The translations under genes and the position numbers were made by a program. Positions 1 through 8,257 of a stretch of DNA of 46,348 nt are shown here, piece after piece. Under the pieces are notes generated by a model. It saw nothing but the letters and a program-made list of their open reading frames with translations, was not told where the DNA came from and made no database searches. Source of the stretch: Bacteroidota bacterium (GTDB taxonomy: Bacteria; Bacteroidota; Bacteroidia; B-17B0; Aurantibacillaceae); assembly GCA_016185125.1 (NCBI GenBank), contig JACPOC010000031.1:1-46348 (forward strand), written 5' to 3'. Positions within the stretch are counted from its first letter, which is position 1. Each line of letters starts with the position of its first letter.

Positions 1-138
1 TCCTTAAAAAAGCCAAAGTCCGCAGTTGGAAATAATTTTACGACTGCTAATAAAAATCAAAAAAATTAACTAATTTTAAAAAAGAAAATGTCCAAAGTTA
101 TTTAGGCTTAAAAGTACAGATTGGTTTGACTACATACA
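1..138 (+). repeat. Left copy of 138-bp terminal inverted repeat
   Basis: Bases 1-138 are the exact reverse complement of bases 46211-46348. Identity stops at base 139 on this side and base 46210 on the other. The inner edge begins TGTATGTAGTC when read outward from the window. The kdpD homology to the right starts immediately inside the border, so this is probably the end of a dispersed mobile element that interrupted kdpD. No transposase is visible because the sequence ends here. An assembly break at a shared repeat explains its position at the window edge. Confidence 0.9.
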
Positions 139-851
139 AGGAGAACACATTAATGTTATATAATACAGTTCTGAACTCATTGTCACACGAGTTAAGAACA
201 CCAATTTCAACTATTATATGCGCTACAGATAATTTAAAAACTGGCAAGAGCAAACTTTCTGAGTCCGATAAAGAAGAGTTGCTAATTGAAATCTCTAAAG
301 CATCCTTGAAACTGAACGGGCAAGTCCAAAATTTACTTAACATGTCCCGCCTTGAGTCAGGTGTTATTAAACCAGTGAAGGACTGGTGTGATATTAACGA
401 ATTGATTTCTGATGTACTATCTCAACTTAAAGAATATTCAAGCAGCCATAATATTAAAATCCGTGTTGAAGAGGATTTACCCTTGTTTAAAATTGATTTT
501 GGCTTAATGCAGCAGGCATTATATAATTTATTATATAACGCTATTATTTACACACCACCTCACAGTATCATAGTGGTGAGTGCAGTCTTACGAAATGGCG
601 CACTTGTTATGTGTATTCATGATTCTGGAAAAGGCTTTCCTGTAAATGAGAAAGATAATGTGTTTGAAAAATTTTACCGTCTTAAAAACTCAAAAACCGG
701 TGGCACAGGCTTGGGACTTTCTATTGTTAAGGGCTTTATTGAAGCACATGATGGAATAATTATACTTGAAAACAAAGACGAAGGTGGTGCGAAATTTACT
801 ATTTCCATTCCTGCAGAAACTTCACGGCCAAGCAACTTAAAAAATGAATAA
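126..851 (+). CDS. kdpD: KdpD-like sensor histidine kinase, C-terminal kinase part only
   Basis: This is the catalytic half of the KdpD sensor kinase, which phosphorylates KdpE in response to potassium limitation. The phospho-acceptor motif SHELRTP has its His at about residue 21. The ATP-binding N box (NLLYNAIIYTP), G1 (DSGKGF) and G2 (GGTGLGL) follow in order. Intact KdpD proteins carry sensor, membrane and GAF-like regions upstream, and none is present. The frame is open from base 54, but the only start is a TTG inside the 138-bp repeat, and kinase homology begins right after that repeat ends at base 138. The gene therefore appears truncated by insertion of the terminal element or at a contig edge. 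The stop overlaps the kdpE start by 8 bases, as expected for a two-component operon. Confidence 0.85.
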   Translation: MTTYKENTLMLYNTVLNSLSHELRTPISTIICATDNLKTGKSKLSESDKEELLIEISKASLKLNGQVQNLLNMSRLESGVIKPVKDWCDINELISDVLSQLKEYSSSHNIKIRVEEDLPLFKIDFGLMQQALYNLLYNAIIYTPPHSIIVVSAVLRNGALVMCIHDSGKGFPVNEKDNVFEKFYRLKNSKTGGTGLGLSIVKGFIEAHDGIIILENKDEGGAKFTISIPAETSRPSNLKNE

Positions 852-1530
852 GCAGGAAATTCTTATAATTGATGATGAAGCGCAGATTCGCAAATTACTC
901 GAAATTACTCTGCGTAATAATGGATATAAAGTTGTTGAAGCTACAACAGCGCATGAAGGACTTATAATGGCGGCAAGCCATCCGCCTGATTTAATTTTGC
1001 TTGACATTGGCTTACCAGATGATAATGGCATAGAAGTGCTAAAGAAATTGCGGCAATGGTACTCAAAACCTATTATTATTTTATCAGTACAAAACGATGA
1101 AGCCAATATAATAGTAGCAATGGATAATGATGCCAATGACTACTTAAGTAAGCCATTTAGAACTGGGGAACTTCTTGCGCGCATACGTTCTTACTTAAGA
1201 AATAGTGGCGGTACTGAAGAAACAGCAGTTAACCATATAGGTGACTTAATGATTGATTTTAAAACAAGAACAGTTAAAAAGAAAAATGAACCTGTTAAGC
1301 TTACGGCAACTGAATACAATCTGCTGGTATTACTGGTTAAGAACGAAGGCCGGGTACTCACGCATCAATACATTTTAAACCAGGTTTGGGGTCCGGGTAA
1401 CGCAGACCAGAGCACATCATTAAGAGTTTTTATTGCACAGCTAAGAAAGAAAATAGAAAATGACTACAACACTCCTGAACTTATCCTTACTGAATCACGA
1501 GTAGGATACAGGTTTGTGATACCAACCTAG
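844..1530 (+). CDS. kdpE: KdpE-like response regulator
   Basis: This is an OmpR-family transcription factor paired with KdpD. It controls the kdp potassium uptake ATPase. The receiver domain has the acidic pair D10-D11, the phospho-acceptor D54 in LLDIGLPD, and the conserved lysine in LSKPF near residue 103. A winged-helix DNA-binding domain occupies about residues 130-228, ending in the typical VGYRF motif. The length of 228 residues is normal. The ATG overlaps the end of the upstream kinase gene by 8 bases, so the two are translationally coupled. No kdpABC genes are visible in the window, so they would lie beyond the left end or elsewhere. Confidence 0.93.
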   Translation: MNKQEILIIDDEAQIRKLLEITLRNNGYKVVEATTAHEGLIMAASHPPDLILLDIGLPDDNGIEVLKKLRQWYSKPIIILSVQNDEANIIVAMDNDANDYLSKPFRTGELLARIRSYLRNSGGTEETAVNHIGDLMIDFKTRTVKKKNEPVKLTATEYNLLVLLVKNEGRVLTHQYILNQVWGPGNADQSTSLRVFIAQLRKKIENDYNTPELILTESRVGYRFVIPT

Positions 1531-1555
1531 ATCATAAATCATAGATAATTTAAAA

Positions 1556-2155
1556 ATGAAAACAAGTATCAGTTTCTTGTACGGACTTCGTATTGCCCTA
1601 TTTGTAATGATTATTGTCTCCTCAGATTCTATAGTCATCGCTCAAAAGCCTATTGGATTGTATCTAACGGTTAATGATTTCAAACGTAATGAGCTTTCGT
1701 TTACAAAGACAAAAAACTATAAAATCAGGCTTAGGGAATTTTCATTTAAGCACCCGATAAGGATCATACAAGGTGATTCCATATTGCGATTAAGCAAAGA
1801 TTCTGTATATGGTTATAAAGACAGCGACGGCCATTTATTCCGGTTTTACAAAAAAGATATTTATCCAATATTAAATTCTGATACCAGCCTGACACTTTAT
1901 AAAATATTGATTTCATCTAAGACCAAATATGCAGAAGCGAAATATGGTTTTTATTTCAGCCGGTCCGCAACTGATTCTTTAGTGCTCCTTACTATACAGA
2001 ATCTTGAAAATGTTTTCAAAGATAATCAGGAGTTCATTGATTGCTTAGAACGTGATTTTAATGGCGACAATGAATTATTACAATATGACACTCGCCATCA
2101 CATGTATAAAATTAACTACTTACTAAAACAGAGCATAACTAAAAATAAAAAATGA
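1556..2155 (+). CDS. Small exported protein of unknown function in the kdp locus
   Basis: The 199-residue product starts with a hydrophobic stretch (about residues 8-28) followed by a plausible signal peptidase site near IVIAQ. The rest is soluble and rich in charged and aromatic residues, with no motif I can name. It begins 26 bases after kdpE and its stop overlaps the next ATG (ATGA at 2152-2155), so it is cotranscribed with kdpE and the outer-membrane protein. A periplasmic role connected with potassium uptake is suggested by position only. Confidence 0.75.
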   Translation: MKTSISFLYGLRIALFVMIIVSSDSIVIAQKPIGLYLTVNDFKRNELSFTKTKNYKIRLREFSFKHPIRIIQGDSILRLSKDSVYGYKDSDGHLFRFYKKDIYPILNSDTSLTLYKILISSKTKYAEAKYGFYFSRSATDSLVLLTIQNLENVFKDNQEFIDCLERDFNGDNELLQYDTRHHMYKINYLLKQSITKNKK

Positions 2156-3525
2156 AAAAACTACTTGTTATCATTTCAATGACATGTCTTACAGCACTCC
2201 ATGCCCAGGACGACACACTGTCAGTAATATCAAAGCAAAAAGGCGAGCCATTCGAAGGAATGGATTGCACATGGTGGAATGGCGGAGATCGCCGGTCAAG
2301 GCCTACACTTTCCGGAAAATATTTTACACCAACCGTAATGGTTGATGTTAATTATACGTATTCATTCAATGATCCTATTGATAATACGGTGGTCGGTTCA
2401 ACTGCATTAGCACGAAATAATGAGATGCAGCTTTCAGCAGCGCATTTAGGCGGTGATTTTTATTACAAGGGGGCGCGAGCGCATATCGTAACTCAGTTCG
2501 GTACAAGGTCAACTGTTATCCCAAGAAATGATTACAGTCCTTACAGAGGGCAATATCAATTGTCGGATGCATACCGGTACTTGGCGGAAGCTAATGCAGG
2601 ATATCATTTTAACGTGTTGCACGGGATAAACGTCGATGCAGGGATGTTTATGTCCTACATTGGGTTAAACTCTTATTATCAGGTAGAAAACTGGGAGTAT
2701 CAGGCATCTTTTACTTCAGACAATACACCATGGTTCTTCAATGGAATTCGGGTGCAGATTTTTGCGACAAAAAAATTAAAAATCGAACCTTGGATTATAA
2801 ACGGCTGGCAAAGCTATGGTATGTTCAATAAGCAACCTGGTATTGGTGGCAACATAACGTGGTGCCCCAATGAAAGCATTAAAGTGCTTACAAATAACTA
2901 TTACGGCGCGGATGCTGCTCTTATACCAAGCAGAAAACGCTTTCATTCGGATAACAGTATTTTGGTACGATACTATAACCGTGCAAAATCAAAGGTTATC
3001 AGTAAAATGGCCTTTTCATTGACAGGTGACGTGGGATCGGAAAAAGGTGGAGGTGTTAATGGATTTAAAAAGGGAGATTCATTGCAAGGGCCTGCGCAAT
3101 ATTTCGTTAGTCTTATGTTCTATAACCGTATTTGGTTTGCAAAAAACAAACTGGCCTGGACATTAGGTGGCGGGCTTATGCAAAATCCCGGGCGATACCT
3201 GGTACTTTATCCTACAGGTGACGCCAGCCCTTTACCAAATGCAACCAATCCAACAACAACTGCAGGAACTCACCCATATAGTGCAAGTCCTGGAGATCAG
3301 TTTACTGGCTTCGATTACTCAACAAATATAGATTGGATTCCAAATGAACACGTGGTATTCAGGCTCGAGTACGTTCACAGAGAAGCAAGCGTACCATACT
3401 TTGCAGGACGTGGAGGCGTAACTTCTCCGACAGGTTATACCACAAGTTCAATTGGCACGGACTGGAGACCTGATCTTGTTAAAGCTGAGGACCGGATAAT
3501 ATTTGCGGTTTTATTCAGGTTATGA
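2152..3525 (+). CDS. Outer-membrane beta-barrel (porin-like) protein of the kdp locus
   Basis: The 457-residue protein has a signal peptide (MKKLLVIISMTCLTALHAQ) and then many alternating aromatic and polar segments typical of transmembrane beta strands. It ends in an amphipathic strand with an aromatic and Leu terminus (IIFAVLFRL), as outer-membrane proteins do, so the C-terminus seems intact. Similar barrel proteins accompany kdp genes in Bacteroidota, where they are thought to pass ions or solutes; that is family knowledge, not something shown here. It overlaps the preceding gene by 4 bases and ends 46 bases before the istA start, so the IS21 element landed just behind it. Confidence 0.85.
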   Translation: MKKLLVIISMTCLTALHAQDDTLSVISKQKGEPFEGMDCTWWNGGDRRSRPTLSGKYFTPTVMVDVNYTYSFNDPIDNTVVGSTALARNNEMQLSAAHLGGDFYYKGARAHIVTQFGTRSTVIPRNDYSPYRGQYQLSDAYRYLAEANAGYHFNVLHGINVDAGMFMSYIGLNSYYQVENWEYQASFTSDNTPWFFNGIRVQIFATKKLKIEPWIINGWQSYGMFNKQPGIGGNITWCPNESIKVLTNNYYGADAALIPSRKRFHSDNSILVRYYNRAKSKVISKMAFSLTGDVGSEKGGGVNGFKKGDSLQGPAQYFVSLMFYNRIWFAKNKLAWTLGGGLMQNPGRYLVLYPTGDASPLPNATNPTTTAGTHPYSASPGDQFTGFDYSTNIDWIPNEHVVFRLEYVHREASVPYFAGRGGVTSPTGYTTSSIGTDWRPDLVKAEDRIIFAVLFRL

Positions 3526-3571
3526 TTAACATTTACTGAGATCTACTCAATGTCAATAGATATAATAGCTA

Positions 3572-5101
3572 ATGATTAATATCAGGCACATACTGCGTTT
3601 ACACAGTCAGCATCAAACTATGTCTGAAATTATGGTTCAGACAGGCATACATAAACATATTCTGAAAGGAATAATCAAAGATTTTAAAACAAGTAAGTTG
3701 AGTTTTCTCGAAATAAACGAGCTGACTGATGAAGATCTTATAGAGTTGTTTAAACGACCCATTGAAAATCCACAGAGTGAAAAGTTAGTGAAACTATATA
3801 CCTTATTTCCTGAAATAGATAAAGAGTTAAAAAAGAAAGGAGTAACCAAAGGGCTATTATTTGATGAATACAAAAAGCAGTATCCCGATGGTGCAGGAAG
3901 AAGTGCTTTTTTGCATCATTTTTCTCAGTGGAAAGCTAGAAAAGTTCCGATTATGCGTCAGAACCATAAGGCAGGAGATAAACTATTTATTGACTTTGCA
4001 GGTGAAAAACTGCATGTAAGAGATAAAGAAAGCGGTAAAGATAATCTGGTGGAGGTTTTCGTAGCGGTTCTTGGTGCCAGTCAGATTACTTATGTCGAAG
4101 CAGTCATGTCACAAAAGAAAGAAGATTTTATTCCGGCTTGTGAAAACGCATTGCACTTTTTAGGCGGTGTTCCTGCGGCAATAGTTCCGGATAATCTGAG
4201 ATCAGCGGTTACAAAAAGCGATAAGTATGAGCCTACTATTAATGAAACATTTGCCGATTTCGCCGAACATTATAATACTACCATTTTGCCGGCAAGAGCA
4301 TACCGGCCAACAGATAAAGCCGTAGTTGAAAATACGATCAAGATCATTTATACAAGGATATATGCCCCGTTAAGAAATACTTTATTTTTTTCACTGGAAG
4401 ATTTAAATGCAGCAATTTTAATACCATTGATTGAACACAATGATCAGACAATTATTGGCAGGGGTTTAAGCAGGCGCCAACATTTCGAGGAAGAAGAGAA
4501 AACTGTTCTTGGTCCGTTGCCTGCTATGCGTTATGAATTTAAAAAACAACTCTACGCAACGGTTGGAAAAAATGGCCACGTAGCGTTGAGCATGGACAGG
4601 CACCACTATAGTGTACCCTACGCATTTATCGGAAAGAAAGTAAAGCTGATGTTTACCAGGTATAATGTTGAAATATTTTTTGAATACGAAAGAATTGCAA
4701 TTCACAAAAGATGGCAGAGGCCCTTTAAGTATACGACGGATAAAGAACATCTGCCTCCTGCACATCGCTTTGTTGCAGAACTGGAATCTGACAAAATTTT
4801 AACGGCAGCCGATGATATCCATAAAGATGTGAAATTCTACGTCACCAAAATACTCGAATTAAAGCAGCATCCTGAGCAACTCTATAAAGTTTGTCTTGGC
4901 GTATTGAGTTTGTCTAAAAAATATGGTAACGAGCGTCTTATAAAAGCCTGTCAGAGAGCGTTAAGTTTCGATATCCATAATTACAGGATAATAAAAAAGA
5001 TATTGGAAAATGGCTTGGATAAAAATGAGGAAGAAAGTTTAGTGGATGAAATGGATATGCCTCAGCATAATAACATAAGAGGTAGCGATTATTATAAATA
5101 G
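3572..5101 (+). CDS. istA: IS21-family transposase IstA
   Basis: This is the DDE transposase that cuts and joins the element ends. A helix-turn-helix at the N-terminus (about residues 5-35) precedes a retroviral-integrase-like core with D141 in FIDFAGEKL, D207 in IVPDNLRSAV and E253 in KAVVENTIK, a complete catalytic triad. A Mu-transposase-like C-terminal beta domain follows. The length of 509 residues is normal for IstA. The gene is intact with an ATG start and is followed after 30 bases by istB, so the element may be active. Confidence 0.95.
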   Translation: MINIRHILRLHSQHQTMSEIMVQTGIHKHILKGIIKDFKTSKLSFLEINELTDEDLIELFKRPIENPQSEKLVKLYTLFPEIDKELKKKGVTKGLLFDEYKKQYPDGAGRSAFLHHFSQWKARKVPIMRQNHKAGDKLFIDFAGEKLHVRDKESGKDNLVEVFVAVLGASQITYVEAVMSQKKEDFIPACENALHFLGGVPAAIVPDNLRSAVTKSDKYEPTINETFADFAEHYNTTILPARAYRPTDKAVVENTIKIIYTRIYAPLRNTLFFSLEDLNAAILIPLIEHNDQTIIGRGLSRRQHFEEEEKTVLGPLPAMRYEFKKQLYATVGKNGHVALSMDRHHYSVPYAFIGKKVKLMFTRYNVEIFFEYERIAIHKRWQRPFKYTTDKEHLPPAHRFVAELESDKILTAADDIHKDVKFYVTKILELKQHPEQLYKVCLGVLSLSKKYGNERLIKACQRALSFDIHNYRIIKKILENGLDKNEEESLVDEMDMPQHNNIRGSDYYK

Positions 5102-5131
5102 TAAAAATAACATAAACCAAAAAGGAAGAAA

Positions 5132-5890
5132 ATGAATGAATTAACGTTAGACAAAATGCGAAAGATGAATCTCTTTGGCATGCACCGTGCTTTTAAAACA
5201 AGTATCGAATCTGGTAAAACTGAAAATTATACACAGGATGAAATGATTGCAAACCTTATCAACTCCGAATGGGACGATAGGAAAAATCGCGGGATAGAGC
5301 GGCAATTGAAAAATGCTAAGTTCAGATACAAAGCTTCTATCGAAGAATTAAATCATGAAGCAGATCGTAACGTTGACAAAAATCAACTGATGCGTTTTGC
5401 CGATTGTGAGTTTGTAAATAAACAAGAAAATATTTTAATAACAGGAAGTACTGGTATCGGAAAAAGCTATATCGCTTCAGCGATTGGTCACCAGGCATGC
5501 TGTCTTGGGTATAAGGTGCTTTATCACAGTACTTCAAAATTGATTAGTAAATTAAAAATTGCAAAGGCTGATGGCTCATACCTCAGAGAAATAGCAAAAA
5601 TAGAAAGGCATAATTTATTAATTCTGGATGATTTCGGAATCCAGCCCTTTGATGCTCCTGGAAGATCTATGCTGATGGAAATAATAGAAGATCGTCACGG
5701 AAAGGGTTCAATTATCGTCACGTCACAATTGCCTGTAAGTAAATGGTATGATATAATTGGTGACAAAACAATGGCTGATGCAATCCTTGATAGGATTATT
5801 CATCAGTCGCACCGGGTGGAACTCAAGGGTGAATCAATGAGAAAGAAAACCCGCAGTCTGAATGAAAACAAAGCAAAAGTTGAAGCATAA
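5132..5890 (+). CDS. istB: IS21 helper ATPase IstB
   Basis: This is a AAA+ ATPase of the IstB/DnaC group that selects target DNA and activates IstA. Walker A is GSTGIGKS at residues 105-112 and Walker B is LLILDDFG. Sensor-like residues follow in IVTSQLP. At 252 residues it is full length. It lies 30 bases after istA, and its stop is only 11 bases before the start of the next open frame. Confidence 0.95.
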   Translation: MNELTLDKMRKMNLFGMHRAFKTSIESGKTENYTQDEMIANLINSEWDDRKNRGIERQLKNAKFRYKASIEELNHEADRNVDKNQLMRFADCEFVNKQENILITGSTGIGKSYIASAIGHQACCLGYKVLYHSTSKLISKLKIAKADGSYLREIAKIERHNLLILDDFGIQPFDAPGRSMLMEIIEDRHGKGSIIVTSQLPVSKWYDIIGDKTMADAILDRIIHQSHRVELKGESMRKKTRSLNENKAKVEA

Positions 5891-5901
5891 ATGCTGTAAC
5901 A

Positions 5902-7410
5902 TTGAAGTACGAATTTGAAATATTTGACCGGATTATTTTTGGAGATCTTTCACCTTTTTCTCAATCTCAGGCTGATTTTGAAAAGTATTCATTATTACTG
6001 AAGGATAAACACCAAAGTTGCTACAATGTAATTATAGCCAACTTCAAAAAGTCGGGAAACAAATTTACATTGCTCAATAAAAAGGTCATAAGCTCTCTTC
6101 ATCCTTTTGCCGGTAAAGTGGTTAATCCTCAAAGGGAATTGTTTCAGAATATGAATTTGGAAGAACTTTCTCCTGAAGTTTATAAGCTGTTGGAGCTTAA
6201 GAAATCTTCGGTAATTAATATTTCGTACTCTAACCTGCCGAACAAGACTTCACTTTCAATAAAGGAATCGCGAAACTGCGAGGATATTCCCGGAATCGAA
6301 GCACGGTATTACTACTATAATGATCTTCTAAAAGAAGAGGTTATACGTATCAAGGAAAATATTAAGAAAACAATTCTTGATTCGCCAAGCGTCGAAGCAA
6401 CTGAACATCACATCCACAAGCTGCAGCAGGCTTTGGTAAACTTAAGTTTTCAAGTCATTAAATTCTTTAATCCGAAACAGCAAAGTGATATTTATAAAAT
6501 TGCAGATGAATTTACGGATAGCGATATTCTGAATTTGTGCTTTATAAATCTGGAAGATTTAATGCGCTTTTTCGAAAAGAACTATTTGAATTATATCAAT
6601 CAGGATATTCTCATTCCCTATAGATCGGCTCTGATGAAGATTTATAATATCCACGAGAAACTTGAATTGGTTAAACCGGTTATTTTGAATTTGGAGGACA
6701 GCGCTTTATTAAAAATCATTTATGTTCCTATTCTAAAACTAAGCAATGTCACCATTGATGAGAGGATGACTTATAAAGATCTTATCTATTTTACTGCTTA
6801 CCTTAATGCATTCCAGGAAGAGATAAAAGAAAATCCTGAATTATCATCATTTGATATTATTGAGTTGCTGTATCGGGTAAACTATAATTCGATCGAATTT
6901 CAGAATTACAAAACGAAAAGATTTAAGGAAGAAGTTGAAAAACGTGAGGAAATCTCTGAGAAGATTGACTACTTGTATCATTGCCTTAAATCCATAAGTC
7001 AGAGAAATTGTAAGGTCAATATTGCCTTTGATGCCGATCTTCCATCTATAAAAGATCAGTTGATTTCCTGGGTAGAAGAAGAAATAACGTATTTGAACAA
7101 AAAGCTCCAGCTGAGTTCAAAACCTCAGGCGCTTAATCTTTTTTCAGATGAAGACAAAGTAAAACTCCAATCAGGTTTAACAGTAAGTCAGTTGGCTTTC
7201 TTTTATCGGCTTCAGGCTGAAGTTGGCATTATAAGTCACAAGATCCTCCGGGATATATTCCGGCATATTTCAGAAAGCTATCAAACATCAAAAGTTACCG
7301 ATATCTCAATTGAGAGTATCAAGAATAAATACTACCAGGTAGATAATGGAACTATAGAAGTTATAAAAGACAAAGTGATAGAAATTCTCAATCAGATTAA
7401 GTCGCATTGA
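5902..7410 (+). CDS. Uncharacterised protein with RteC-like C-terminal region, possibly 5'-truncated
   Basis: The 502-residue, helix-rich protein has no signal peptide or membrane segment. Its last 90 residues (QLAFFYRLQAEVGI through KYYQVDNGTIEVIKDKV) resemble the tail of RteC-type proteins. RteC regulates excision of Bacteroides conjugative transposons, so a link to an integrative element is plausible but not proven. The only start is a TTG at 5902, and the frame is open only to 5884, inside istB. The IS21 element may therefore have removed the natural N-terminus. The gene ends with a 14-base overlap into a convergent small gene. Confidence 0.6.
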   Translation: MKYEFEIFDRIIFGDLSPFSQSQADFEKYSLLLKDKHQSCYNVIIANFKKSGNKFTLLNKKVISSLHPFAGKVVNPQRELFQNMNLEELSPEVYKLLELKKSSVINISYSNLPNKTSLSIKESRNCEDIPGIEARYYYYNDLLKEEVIRIKENIKKTILDSPSVEATEHHIHKLQQALVNLSFQVIKFFNPKQQSDIYKIADEFTDSDILNLCFINLEDLMRFFEKNYLNYINQDILIPYRSALMKIYNIHEKLELVKPVILNLEDSALLKIIYVPILKLSNVTIDERMTYKDLIYFTAYLNAFQEEIKENPELSSFDIIELLYRVNYNSIEFQNYKTKRFKEEVEKREEISEKIDYLYHCLKSISQRNCKVNIAFDADLPSIKDQLISWVEEEITYLNKKLQLSSKPQALNLFSDEDKVKLQSGLTVSQLAFFYRLQAEVGIISHKILRDIFRHISESYQTSKVTDISIESIKNKYYQVDNGTIEVIKDKVIEILNQIKSH

Positions 7411-7582
7411 TTTTGTCGCGCATTCCAATCAGGTAATTCAATATCCTGTATCCGAAACCTTCCATCTTTAATAATTGTGCAGGTGCTATGGCGATTACCT
7501 CCTGCAGGGTAATTATTCCATGTAGTGCCATAAAACGTTCCAAATCTGCTTGTAAATCTTTTTGTTCTTCTTCTGGGCTCAT
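7397..7582 (-). CDS. Small helix-hairpin-helix protein resembling the RNA polymerase alpha C-terminal domain
   Basis: I choose the ATG at 7582 (61 residues, starting MSPEEEQKD); an upstream ATG at 7627 would add 15 residues. The segment ITLQEVIAIAPAQLLKMEG followed by FGYRILNYL matches the pattern of the alpha-CTD and related helix-hairpin-helix modules (a threonine, an acidic helix, Leu-Leu, then G-F-G). That fold binds DNA or protein partners. The gene is convergent with the 502-residue gene and overlaps its end by 14 bases. Function unknown. Confidence 0.55.
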   Translation of the reverse strand: MSPEEEQKDLQADLERFMALHGIITLQEVIAIAPAQLLKMEGFGYRILNYLIGMRDKINAT

Positions 7583-7637
7583 ATGCTTCTCTTTATATGC
7601 CCGGCCGCAAAAAAGTAGCGTGGACAATTAGTAATCA

Positions 7638-7750
7638 GAACAGAGGCACCGGCAAGGGAGCCTACCACCCAATAAACTAACGCCCACGCATGCGTGAGCG
7701 ATCAGTTTATTTTTTATAGGTGGTGTAGATTACTTGCCGGTTTTCTGTTC
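7638..7750. repeat. 113-bp long imperfect inverted repeat (cruciform/hairpin)
   Basis: Matched blocks fold back in order. GAACAG (7638-7643) pairs with CTGTTC (7745-7750), ACCGGCAAG (7648-7656) with CTTGCCGGT (7733-7741), a CTACC/GGTGG block pairs with a 2-base bulge, and AATAAACT (7671-7678) pairs with AGTTTATT (7704-7711). The centre is the palindrome CACGCATGCGTG (7685-7696). It sits between the small minus-strand gene and the HTH/replication module. It could be an element end, a replication origin structure or an RNA. There is no strong T-run, so a simple terminator is unlikely. The rest of the 330-base gap to 7957 is AT-rich with one further dyad at 7885. Confidence 0.65.
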
Positions 7751-7884
7751 CCTAAAAAATAACTTTTCGCTATTTAATATTTTAACTGCTCAAAGGTAAC
7801 TAAAATACATCAATTACCGAAGTAAAACCATTGGTAAAAACTAAAATTTAGTGCTACTTCCCTTTACTGACAAGACATGTAGCT

Positions 7885-7909
7885 TGGGTGACTCACCCTT
7901 TGTCACCCA
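7885..7909. promoter_or_regulatory. Inverted repeat upstream of the HTH gene, candidate operator
   Basis: TGGGTGAC (7885-7892) and GTCACCCA (7902-7909) are perfect 8-base arms with a 9-base spacer. The site lies 49 bases before the ATG of the helix-turn-helix gene, where an autoregulator would bind. There is no T-run after it, which argues against a terminator. I see no clear TAnnTTTG promoter in this gap. Confidence 0.45.
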
Positions 7910-7957
7910 CTTATTTTAAAGTAAATCTTTCTATTTGTCGGCACAAAAACTATTCAA

Positions 7958-8257
7958 ATGGCAGCAACAATTATTACCCAGGAAGACCTGATCCAATTCA
8001 GGGAAGACCTTTTTGAGGAACTCAAAAAGTATTTTTCTAAAAAAGACGAAAGCGCGGCAAATACTAAGTGGCTAAAATCCCATCAGGTGCAGCGCTTATT
8101 AAGTATTTCACCAGGCACATTACAAAATTTGCGGGCAAACGGTACCATTCCATATACCAAAATAGGTGGGGTTATATTTTATTCCCAGGAAGAAATTAAT
8201 GCCATAATGAAGTTTAATAAGCGTAACGAGAAAAGCTTCAATGGTAAACTATTCTGA
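7958..8257 (+). CDS. Helix-turn-helix (HTH_17/excisionase-like) DNA-binding protein
   Basis: The 99-residue protein has a charged N-terminal helix and then a MerR/excisionase-like winged helix: a WLKSHQVQRLLSISPGTL segment, then a wing ending in IPYTKIGGVIFYSQEEI. Proteins of this type are very common in Bacteroidota mobile elements, where they act as excisionases or regulators of mobilisation genes. Its end overlaps the start of the next gene by 17 bases, so it belongs to the replication module that follows. Confidence 0.8.
   Translation: MAATIITQEDLIQFREDLFEELKKYFSKKDESAANTKWLKSHQVQRLLSISPGTLQNLRANGTIPYTKIGGVIFYSQEEINAIMKFNKRNEKSFNGKLF

Larger units (their letters stand above)
3551..5901 (+). 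mobile_element. IS21-family insertion sequence (ends approximate)
   Basis: The element contains adjacent istA and istB genes in the standard order with a 30-base gap. Its outer ends are not resolved. A TG at 3551 and a CA at 5900-5901 would fit the family convention and share a short imperfect inverted match (TGTCA against TGTTA), but I see no clear target duplication. The left end must lie between the barrel-protein stop at 3525 and istA at 3572 or inside the barrel gene. The right end may fall just after istB, which would place the next gene outside the element, or further right. Confidence 0.8.

Noticed and set aside
844-1530. Treating kdpD/kdpE as part of a defence phospho-relay with the 11.8-16.4 kb pair
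   Set aside because: They are 10 kb apart, separated by an IS element, and have clear kdp-type partners of their own.
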